From Aquisalimonas sp. (GTDB lineage: Bacteria; Pseudomonadota; Gammaproteobacteria; Nitrococcales; Aquisalimonadaceae): DNA of 12,779 bases. The notes beneath the pieces are model-generated. The model was not told where the DNA came from. It did not search any database and saw only the letters and a program-made list of their open reading frames with translations. The DNA is taken from the NCBI GenBank assembly GCA_007127625.1, contig SKYZ01000134.1, positions 1-12,779 on the forward strand. Direction: 5' to 3'. The position numbers and the translations under genes are program-made. Shown here one piece after another: positions 7,768 through 12,779 of the stretch. Every line of letters begins with the position of its first letter. Position 1 is the first letter of the stretch.

Positions 7768-9795
7768 ATGTTGCAGACGGTACGCGATTTTCCTCATCAG
7801 GTACGCACCATCGAGAATCTCTGGATCCCCCTGCCGGACGGCACGCGCCTGGCGGCGCGGGCGTGGATCCCCGCGCACGCCGATGATCATCCGGTGCCGG
7901 CCATCGTCGAGTACATCCCCTATCGCAAACGCGAGTTCACGCGCCTGCGCGACGACGTCATGCACGGCTGGTTCGCCGGCCACGGCTACGCCTGCCTGCG
8001 GGTGGACCTGCGCGGCAGCGGCGAGTCCGACGGCCTGCTCACCGACGAGTATCTGCCCCGGGAGCTGGACGATGGCGAGGCCATCCTGGAGTGGATCGCC
8101 GCGCAGCCCTGGTGCAACGGCCGCACCGGCATGATCGGCATCTCCTGGGGGGGCTTCAACGGCCTGCAACTGGCCGCACGCCAACCACCGTCCCTGGGCG
8201 CCATCATCACCGCCTGCTCCACGGACGACCGCTACACCGACGATATCCACTACATGGGCGGCTGCCTGCTGGGGGACAACCTGTCCTGGGCGTCCACCAT
8301 GTACAGCCACACCGCCCTGCCGCCGGACCCGGCCATTGTCGGCGAGCGCTGGCGGGACATGTGGCATGCCCGCATGGAGGGCAGCGGCTTCTGGCTGGAG
8401 CAGTGGCTGCGCCACCAGCACCGCGACGACTACTGGCGGCACGGTTCCATCAACGAGAACTACGACCGCGTACAGATCCCGGTGATGGCCATCTCCGGCT
8501 GGGCCGACGGCTACTCCAACGCCGTGTTCCGCCTGCTGGAGAACCTGCGCGGCCCCCGCATGGGGCTGATCGGCCCCTGGGGCCACAAGTACCCCCACCA
8601 GGGCCTGCCCGGGCCCACCATGGATTTCCTCAGCGAAGCGGTGCGCTGGTGGGACCGTTGGCTCAAGAACGAGGCTTCGGGGATCGAGGCGGAACCCATG
8701 CTGCGCGCCTGGATGCAGGACAGCGCCCCGCCGGAGCCGAACCTGCGCACCCGTCCCGGGCGCTGGGTGGCCGAGAACAGCTGGCCGTCACCGCGCGTCG
8801 AGCACGTCAGTCACCCCCTGCTGCGCGGTCGCGTGGGCGGGCCCGGGGCCCGTGAAGATAGCGGTGAGTTGCACATCCAGTCGACCCTGTCCGTGGGCCT
8901 TTTCGCCGGGCGCTGGGCGTCGTTCACTGCCACGCCTGATCTGCCGCACGACCAGCGCGAGGAGGACGGCGGCGCTCTGGTGTTCGACAGCGAGCCCCTG
9001 ACCGCGCCGATGGAGATCCTGGGCGCGCCGGTGGTGACCCTGCGCCTGGCCGTGGACCAGCCGGTGGCCATGATCTGCGTGCGGCTGTCGGACGTGGCCG
9101 AGAACCAGGAAGCGACGCGCGTTACCTACGGCTTGCTCAACCTCACCCACCGGAACAGCCACGAGACGCCGGAGCCCCTGGAACCCGGAACGTTCTACAC
9201 CGTTCGGGTCCAGCTCAACGACATTGCCCAGCGCTTCCGGGCGGGGCACCGGCTGCGCATCTCCCTGTCCACCTCCTACTGGCCGGTGGCCTGGCCCGCA
9301 CCACGACCGGTGTGCCTTACCGTGGCCACCGCCCAGAGCAGCCTGGACCTGCCCATCCGCCGCGGCGGCGAGGCCGACGACGCCGCCATCCATGATCCGG
9401 GGCCAGCGCGCGGGGCGCCCCAGTCGGAGACTACGCTGCTGCAGCCGCGGGACTACGGCTGGACCGTGACCCGCGATCTGGCGGCGGACCGCTCGGTGCT
9501 GGAGGTCAAGAAGGACGAAGGCGCGTTCCGTATCAACGCCCTGGAGTTGGACATGCGCATCCGCACCGTGGAGTGGTACAGCCACCAGGGCAACGACTAC
9601 GGCTCGGTGCGCGGCGAGACACTGAGCGAACGGGGGCTGGTCCGGGGTGACTGGGCGGTGACGGTGCGGACCCGCACGGTGCTGACCTCGGACGCCACGC
9701 ACTTCCACTTGCGTGCGGAAATGGACGGCTTCGAGGGCGACCGGCGCGTCCATTCCCACAACGTCGAACGTTCCATTCCGCGGAATCTGGTCTAA
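7768..9795 (+). CDS. CocE/NonD family (peptidase S15-type) alpha/beta hydrolase
   Basis: 675 residues. The alpha/beta-hydrolase core (~15-320) has the oxyanion-region motif VEYIPYRKRE (47-56), VDLRGSGESDG (79-89), nucleophile Ser126 in GISWGGFNG, acid Asp247 in GWADGYSN and base His273 in GPWGHKYPH: a complete Ser-Asp-His triad. A C-terminal jelly-roll domain (~330-530) matches the X-Pro dipeptidyl-peptidase C-terminal fold (EILGAPVVTLRLAVDQPVA; RFRAGHRLRISLSTSYWP). A further ~120 residues (555-675) extend beyond the usual cocaine-esterase or glutaryl-acylase layout. Family members cleave esters, X-Pro peptides or acyl-amides, so a peptide- or amide-cleaving role suits this amide-ligase operon (inference). 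It starts 22 bases after the transglutaminase gene, and the ligase-like gene follows 21 bases downstream. No signal peptide is visible. A paralogue faces it at the right end of the window and shares the C-terminal extension. Confidence 0.93.
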   Translation: MLQTVRDFPHQVRTIENLWIPLPDGTRLAARAWIPAHADDHPVPAIVEYIPYRKREFTRLRDDVMHGWFAGHGYACLRVDLRGSGESDGLLTDEYLPRELDDGEAILEWIAAQPWCNGRTGMIGISWGGFNGLQLAARQPPSLGAIITACSTDDRYTDDIHYMGGCLLGDNLSWASTMYSHTALPPDPAIVGERWRDMWHARMEGSGFWLEQWLRHQHRDDYWRHGSINENYDRVQIPVMAISGWADGYSNAVFRLLENLRGPRMGLIGPWGHKYPHQGLPGPTMDFLSEAVRWWDRWLKNEASGIEAEPMLRAWMQDSAPPEPNLRTRPGRWVAENSWPSPRVEHVSHPLLRGRVGGPGAREDSGELHIQSTLSVGLFAGRWASFTATPDLPHDQREEDGGALVFDSEPLTAPMEILGAPVVTLRLAVDQPVAMICVRLSDVAENQEATRVTYGLLNLTHRNSHETPEPLEPGTFYTVRVQLNDIAQRFRAGHRLRISLSTSYWPVAWPAPRPVCLTVATAQSSLDLPIRRGGEADDAAIHDPGPARGAPQSETTLLQPRDYGWTVTRDLAADRSVLEVKKDEGAFRINALELDMRIRTVEWYSHQGNDYGSVRGETLSERGLVRGDWAVTVRTRTVLTSDATHFHLRAEMDGFEGDRRVHSHNVERSIPRNLV

Positions 9796-9803
9796 CTGGC
9801 ATT

Positions 9804-9810
9804 GGGAGGT
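9804..9810 (+). promoter_or_regulatory. Strong Shine-Dalgarno GGGAGGT fixing the ligase start at 9817
   Basis: GGGAGGT lies six bases before the ATG at 9817. A longer frame starting at TTG 9802 would overlap this site and add only MGGGT, which is the Shine-Dalgarno translated. The ATG is therefore the start. Confidence 0.75.
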
Positions 9811-9816
9811 GGCACC

Positions 9817-10839
9817 ATGGCCGAAACGTTCACCATCGGGGTCCTCAGCGGCGACCCCAACCTGCCTTACAGTTACGGCGTCGACGGCCGCTTCGGCCCC
9901 GACGACATGGAGGCCGTGCGCCGCGCAGTGGAGGCGGTGGACGGCCTGGAGGATTACCGTGCCATCGAATTCAGCGACCATGGCGAGTTGCTGGAACGTC
10001 TCCAGTCGGACCCGCCGGACCTGGCTCTGAACTTCTGCGATACGGGCTACCGCAATCTGCTGACCAATGAGCGCAACATCCCCGCGCTGCTGGAACTGCT
10101 GGACATCCCCTACACCGGTTCCGATCCGGCCTGCATGGGCGTGTGCAGCGACAAGGCGCTGGTGCGGCTGCTGGCGGCCAACCACGGCATTCCCGTCCCC
10201 GGGGAGACGGTGGTGGACCTGCGCAGCGACCCGCTCACGGTACCGGAGCTTTACCCGGCCATGATCAAGCCCAACGGCGGCTGCGGCAGCCTCGGCGTGA
10301 CCACAGACTCGGTGGTGCACGACGCCACCGAGGCCGACAGCTACCTGCGCTGGCTGGCCTCCGAAATGCCGGAGGCGGGTGCCCGAGCGCTGATCCAGGA
10401 CTTCCTCACTGGCCCGGAATACACCCTAGGTTTGATCGGCAATCCCACCACCGGGCTCACGGTGCTACCGATTCTCGAGATCGACTACAGCGCCCTGGAC
10501 CCGGACCTGCCCCCGATCCTCTCCTACAGTTCCAAGGTGGATCCGGATTCGCCCTACTGGCAGGCCCTGCGCTTCCGGCAGGCGGAGCTGGACACGGCCA
10601 CCGAGGCGGCCATGGTGAGCGAGGCGGTGTGGCTGTTCGAGCGTCTGGGCTTCCGCGACTATGCACGCATCGACTTCCGCGCCGGCGCCGACGGCGTCCC
10701 GCGGCTCCTGGACGCCAACTTCAACCCCACCTGGAGCCACGACGGCAAGATGGCGATCATGGCTGGCTGGGCGGGCTACGACTATGCCGATCTGGTGCGG
10801 ATGATCATCGAGGCGGCCCGGGAGCGGTACGGGCTGTAG
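9817..10839 (+). CDS. D-alanine-D-alanine ligase-like ATP-grasp protein
   Basis: 340 residues from the ATG at 9817. The layout is that of Ddl-type ATP-grasp ligases. An N-terminal domain holds LNFCDTGYRN (71-80) and IPALLELLDIPYTGSDP (88-104), then DKALVRLLA (112-120). ATP-binding follows with YPAMIKPNGGCGSLGV (146-161; Lys151 and the glycine loop) and FLTGPEYTLGLIG (196-208). The metal/substrate region is YARIDFRAG (282-290) and LLDANFNPTWSHDG (297-310). In true Ddl the last motif reads E-x-N-T-x-P-G with a metal-binding Glu; here it is D-A-N-F-N-P-T, so Asp299 replaces Glu and the substrate-side Gly is lost. It is probably a cytoplasmic carboxylate-amine ligase with a substrate other than D-Ala-D-Ala. 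A housekeeping Ddl is unlikely, since no cell-wall gene is nearby. It is last in the operon, and its TAG stop lies in the GTAG head of a REP element. Confidence 0.88.
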   Translation: MAETFTIGVLSGDPNLPYSYGVDGRFGPDDMEAVRRAVEAVDGLEDYRAIEFSDHGELLERLQSDPPDLALNFCDTGYRNLLTNERNIPALLELLDIPYTGSDPACMGVCSDKALVRLLAANHGIPVPGETVVDLRSDPLTVPELYPAMIKPNGGCGSLGVTTDSVVHDATEADSYLRWLASEMPEAGARALIQDFLTGPEYTLGLIGNPTTGLTVLPILEIDYSALDPDLPPILSYSSKVDPDSPYWQALRFRQAELDTATEAAMVSEAVWLFERLGFRDYARIDFRAGADGVPRLLDANFNPTWSHDGKMAIMAGWAGYDYADLVRMIIEAARERYGL

Positions 10840-10860
10840 GGCGGACCTTCAGGTCCGCCT
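10836..10860 (+). repeat. GTAG-headed REP-like palindrome, copy 1
   Basis: GTAG (10836-10839) is followed directly by the stem GGCGGACCT (10840-10848), loop TC, and AGGTCCGCC (10851-10859). A GTAG tetranucleotide at the foot of a hairpin is the signature of REP elements mobilised by TnpA-REP (RAYT) transposases. The TAG of GTAG is the stop codon of the ligase-like gene. The hairpin could also protect the mRNA 3' end, but no T-run follows to make it a classical terminator. Confidence 0.75.
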
Positions 10861-10861
10861 T

Positions 10862-10878
10862 GCGTTTCCCGGAAACGC
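10862..10878. repeat. Short inverted repeat after REP copy 1
   Basis: GCGTTTCC (10862-10869) and GGAAACGC (10871-10878) are exact reverse complements around one central base. As a hairpin this gives a six-pair stem with loop CCCGG. It sits two bases past the previous stem, so two hairpins stand side by side just after the stop codon. No T-run is present. Confidence 0.6.
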
Positions 10879-10908
10879 GAACCGCGGAGGTCAATCCGAG
10901 GTGGTCAT

Positions 10909-10932
10909 GGCGGACCTGATGGTCCGCCCTAC
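10909..10932 (-). repeat. GTAG-headed REP-like palindrome, copy 2 (inverted)
   Basis: Read on the minus strand: GTAG (CTAC at 10929-10932), stem GGCGGACC, loop ATCA, stem GGTCCGCC. The bases differ from copy 1 mainly at the loop. With copy 1 it makes a head-outward inverted pair separated by about 48 bases, the arrangement of a BIME. Confidence 0.75.
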
Positions 10933-10941
10933 CGATTCTGT

Positions 10942-10961
10942 CGGTGCATCTCGATGCACCG
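10942..10961. repeat. Perfect 9-bp inverted repeat with TC loop
   Basis: CGGTGCATC (10942-10950) and GATGCACCG (10953-10961) are exact reverse complements around TC. The architecture (9-bp stem, 2-base TC loop) equals that of REP copies 1 and 3, but the stem sequence is different and no GTAG flanks it. It may be a separate repeat family. Confidence 0.6.
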
Positions 10962-10975
10962 CGACGAGGCCCAGG

Positions 10976-11016
10976 CCCTGGATCAAAGCTTCCCGGCGTG
11001 CTTTGGATGCCCAGGG
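10976..11016. repeat. Long imperfect inverted repeat
   Basis: CCCTGGATCAAAGC (10976-10989) pairs with GCTTTGGATGCCCAGGG (11000-11016), allowing three unpaired bases, around a ten-base loop. This is the longest stem in the intergenic region. It has no GTAG head and no resemblance to the GGACC-core elements. Function is unknown; a hairpin RNA or a remnant mobile repeat are both possible. Confidence 0.55.
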
Positions 11017-11018
11017 TG

Positions 11019-11040
11019 TCGCGGCTTGCGCCGCTCCTAC
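11019..11040 (-). repeat. GTAG-headed REP-like element with a different stem
   Basis: On the minus strand: GTAG (CTAC at 11037-11040), GA, then GCGGC-GCAA-GCCGC. It has the GTAG foot but a stem unlike the GGACC-core copies. It resembles the GTAGGAGCGGC-type REP elements familiar from Pseudomonas and relatives. A perfect 12-bp palindrome, GTGGGCGCCCAC (11042-11053), adjoins it. Confidence 0.6.
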
Positions 11041-11041
11041 A

Positions 11042-11053
11042 GTGGGCGCCCAC
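11042..11053. repeat. Perfect 12-bp palindrome
   Basis: GTGGGCGCCCAC is its own reverse complement. It begins one base after the CTAC of the adjoining REP-like element and may be part of the same mosaic. A regulatory site is less likely because both flanking genes end here. Confidence 0.5.
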
Positions 11054-11063
11054 GGGATCAACC

Positions 11064-11087
11064 GTAGGGTGGACCTTCAGGTCCACC
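11064..11087 (+). repeat. GTAG-headed REP-like palindrome, copy 3
   Basis: GTAG (11064-11067), stem GGTGGACCT (11068-11076), loop TC, stem AGGTCCACC (11079-11087). Compared with copy 1, position 3 of the left arm is T instead of C, and the right arm carries the matching A instead of G. The paired change preserves the stem, which indicates selection on the hairpin. Confidence 0.75.
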
Positions 11088-11130
11088 ATTGCGGGGTTCG
11101 GCGAGCCACGTTGGCCTGCATATCGGGGAA

Positions 11131-11156
11131 GTCGGACCTGAAGGTCTGCCCCCTAC
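11131..11156 (-). repeat. GTAG-headed REP-like palindrome, copy 4 (inverted, degenerate)
   Basis: On the minus strand: GTAG (CTAC at 11153-11156), then GGGGCAGACCT, TC, AGGTCCGAC. The core AGACCT-TC-AGGTCC is kept, but the outer stem is imperfect. It pairs with copy 3 in inverted orientation and lies nine bases from the stop codon of the leftward hydrolase gene. Confidence 0.65.
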
Positions 11157-11165
11157 GGATCAGCT

Positions 11166-12779
11166 CTACAGGAAACCCCGTGGAATGGTCTCGTCCCACT
11201 CCCGGCGGCGCACCTGCTCCTGGCCCTCGTACGCCTCCAGGGTTGCCTGGACACGGAAGTTGTCCCGGTCACCGGAAATCACCGTGCGGCACTCGATGCG
11301 CACCGACCAGTCGCCGCGGCGGAACTTGGTCTTCTGCTGAATCTCCGCCCAGGCACTCAACGGATCGTCATCGCGAATCCGGAAGGTTCGGCGCATGGTG
11401 TAACCGATGGTGAGGTCGATGTCCTCGATGCGTGCCAGCGCGGCCCCGCCGAAATCGCCACCATCGCCGAAGGCGGTATACACCATTTCGTCCGTGGTCA
11501 GATCCAGCTCCACCAGCCGCTGGTTCTGCGCCCACTCCAGCGGCGTGTGCTCGGACACCGGCCCGCGCTCCGGCGGCTCGAAGGGCCTGAGTTCCGCGTC
11601 CGCCTCCCGCGGTGGCCGCTCCGGGAGCTCCAGAGTGCTGGTGCCCGTGTAGACCGTGAGTTCCACGGGTTCCGGTGACGGCCAGATCATGGGCCAGTAG
11701 CTGGTGGACACGGCAACCCGGACGGTGTGGCCGGCCCGGAAGCCGTAGCCGATGTCGTTCAGCTGCACCCGCACCCGGTAGCGTTTCCCGGGCTCCAGCG
11801 GTTCGGGGTGCTCATGGCTGTCCCGGTGGGTCAGGTTGAGACTGCCCCAGCTGACCCGGGTGGAACTGCCGTCCGGCGCAACGTCGTTCAACCGCACGAT
11901 CACCTGCGCCACGGGCTGGTCCACGGAGAGTTCCAGGGTCACCACCGGGGCACCCAGGATCTCCATGGGCGCCGCCAGAGGGTCGGAGTCGAAGGCCAGC
12001 GACTTGCCGTCGTCGGCACGCTGATCCAGGGGCGCGTCCCCATGGGCGCCGAAGCCGTAGAAATCGCCGCCGCGCAGGCCCGTGGTCTGGGGCGAGCGTA
12101 CGCGCACGGCGTCCTCCGCATCGGCTTTCTCGCCCAGGGAGAGCACATTCAGGTGCCAGCGCCGGTTGTCGATCCGCGGCGACGGCCAGGTCTCCTCGGC
12201 CACCCAGCGCCCGGGGCGTTCGGGGTGGTAGGGCGCCGGCGGCAGCCAGTCCTCCATCCACACACGCACCTGCGGTTCGTCCATGATGCCGGTGTCCACG
12301 CCCTTGAGCCAGTAGTCCCACCAGCGCACCGCCTCCTGGAAGAAGCCGATCTGCGGCCCCGGCTCGGCGGCATGGGGAAAGGCGTGTGGCCAGGGGCCGA
12401 TGAGCGCCTTGCGCGGCACGTTCAGGCCTTCCATGAGTCGGGGGATGGCATTAACGTAGCCGTCCGCCCAGCCGCCTACGGCATAGACGGCACAGTCGAT
12501 GGCGTCGAAGTTCTCGCACACGGAACCGTGCTGCCAGTAGGCATCCCGGGTGGGATGGCGCATCCAGACCGCCGGAAACAGGCGGTTGTGGTCCAGCCGC
12601 TGGAGCCACTGCTCCCGCCAGGCGTCCCCGGCCAGCTCCGGGTCCGGCGGGCAGGCATTCACCGAGAACAGCGCCGAACCCCAGGCCAGGTTCTCGTTCA
12701 GCAGGCAACCCCCCTTGTAGTGGGCGTCGTCGGCGTAGCGGTCGTCGGTGGAGCACATGGTGATGATGGCCTTCAGCGC
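11166..12779 (-). CDS. CocE/NonD family (peptidase S15-type) hydrolase, second copy (N-terminus beyond right edge)
   Basis: The frame is open from the right edge (12779) to TAG at 11166-11168, giving 537 visible codons. The ATG at 12756-12758 is internal: upstream codons read ALKAIIT, matching GAIIT before CSTDDRY in the paralogue. About 144 N-terminal residues, including the serine nucleophile, are off-window. Visible are Asp in GGWADGYVN (codon 12462-12464) and His in GPWPHAFPH (codon 12384-12386), then a jelly-roll domain (EILGAPVVTLELSVDQPVA; FRAGHTVRVAVSTSYWP). The same extra C-terminal region as the convergent paralogue follows, ending ETIPRGFL (paralogue: RSIPRNLV). Close matches such as GGCLL, EAVRWWD-WLK and PGRWVAE-WPSPR show common descent from one duplication. 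It likely hydrolyses an ester or amide in the cytoplasm; the substrate is unknown. It converges on the ligase-like gene across the repeat-filled gap, so it has its own transcription unit. Confidence 0.93.
   Translation of the reverse strand, partial: ALKAIITMCSTDDRYADDAHYKGGCLLNENLAWGSALFSVNACPPDPELAGDAWREQWLQRLDHNRLFPAVWMRHPTRDAYWQHGSVCENFDAIDCAVYAVGGWADGYVNAIPRLMEGLNVPRKALIGPWPHAFPHAAEPGPQIGFFQEAVRWWDYWLKGVDTGIMDEPQVRVWMEDWLPPAPYHPERPGRWVAEETWPSPRIDNRRWHLNVLSLGEKADAEDAVRVRSPQTTGLRGGDFYGFGAHGDAPLDQRADDGKSLAFDSDPLAAPMEILGAPVVTLELSVDQPVAQVIVRLNDVAPDGSSTRVSWGSLNLTHRDSHEHPEPLEPGKRYRVRVQLNDIGYGFRAGHTVRVAVSTSYWPMIWPSPEPVELTVYTGTSTLELPERPPREADAELRPFEPPERGPVSEHTPLEWAQNQRLVELDLTTDEMVYTAFGDGGDFGGAALARIEDIDLTIGYTMRRTFRIRDDDPLSAWAEIQQKTKFRRGDWSVRIECRTVISGDRDNFRVQATLEAYEGQEQVRRREWDETIPRGFL

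Noticed and set aside
8788..10320. 510-codon open frame on the minus strand
   Set aside because: It is antisense to the hydrolase and ligase-like genes and has no recognisable motif.
10840..10878. Rho-independent terminator after the ligase-like gene
   Set aside because: Two adjacent hairpins are present but neither is followed by a T-run, so a classical terminator is not supported; the first hairpin is better described as a REP element.
10836..11156. Possible CRISPR array
   Set aside because: Repeats are palindromic, alternate in orientation and are unevenly spaced (about 45-150 bp). This fits REP/BIME, not direct repeats with uniform spacers.
10901..11413. 170-codon plus-strand frame across the convergent gap
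   Set aside because: Its sequence is translated palindromic repeats followed by antisense of the leftward hydrolase gene. It has no family motif or ribosome site.
7768..12779. Nucleotide-level inverted duplication created by the two hydrolase genes
   Set aside because: The similarity is clear at protein level, but the codons are diverged by eye, so a recent DNA duplication or recombinogenic long inverted repeat is not supported.

Overview
The window is GC-rich and densely coded, with strong G/C preference at third codon positions and long antisense open frames. The gene content and the GTAG-type REP palindromes suggest a high-GC proteobacterium, probably a gammaproteobacterium (a halophilic or Ectothiorhodospira-like lineage would fit). 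That assignment is inference; no rRNA or marker gene is present.

Layout. From the left edge to about 10.84 kb, six genes read rightward in what looks like one operon: (1) the C-terminal third of a large transglutaminase/DUF2126 putative amidoligase; (2) a complete second DUF2126-type protein, overlapping gene 1 by ATGA, whose catalytic residues are largely replaced; (3) an 850-residue fusion of a circularly permuted ATP-grasp domain and an alpha-E (DUF403) domain, after an 86-bp gap; (4) a compact transglutaminase-like cysteine protein with an intact Cys-His-Asp triad, overlapping gene 3 by one base; (5) a CocE/NonD (peptidase S15-type) alpha/beta serine hydrolase; and (6) a D-Ala-D-Ala-ligase-like ATP-grasp enzyme. 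From the right edge a seventh gene, a second CocE/NonD hydrolase paralogous to gene 5, reads leftward and converges on gene 6. Its first ~140 codons are outside the window.

The ~325 bp between the convergent genes hold no gene. They are packed with palindromes: four copies of a GTAG-headed element with core GGACCT-TC-AGGTCC in two inverted pairs (BIME-like), a fifth GTAG-headed element with a different stem, and four other inverted repeats. The first element's GTAG contains the stop codon of gene 6.

How the genes may work together. DUF2126, circularly permuted ATP-grasp/alpha-E and transglutaminase genes are a known conserved neighbourhood, thought to form and process amide (peptide-like) bonds, with product unknown. 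Here it is extended by a DUF2126 pseudoenzyme, a Ddl-like ligase and a pair of S15-type hydrolases. A sensible reading is a cytoplasmic system that builds a small peptide or peptide tag by ATP-dependent ligation and trims or releases it by hydrolysis. The families are well supported; the pathway is inference.
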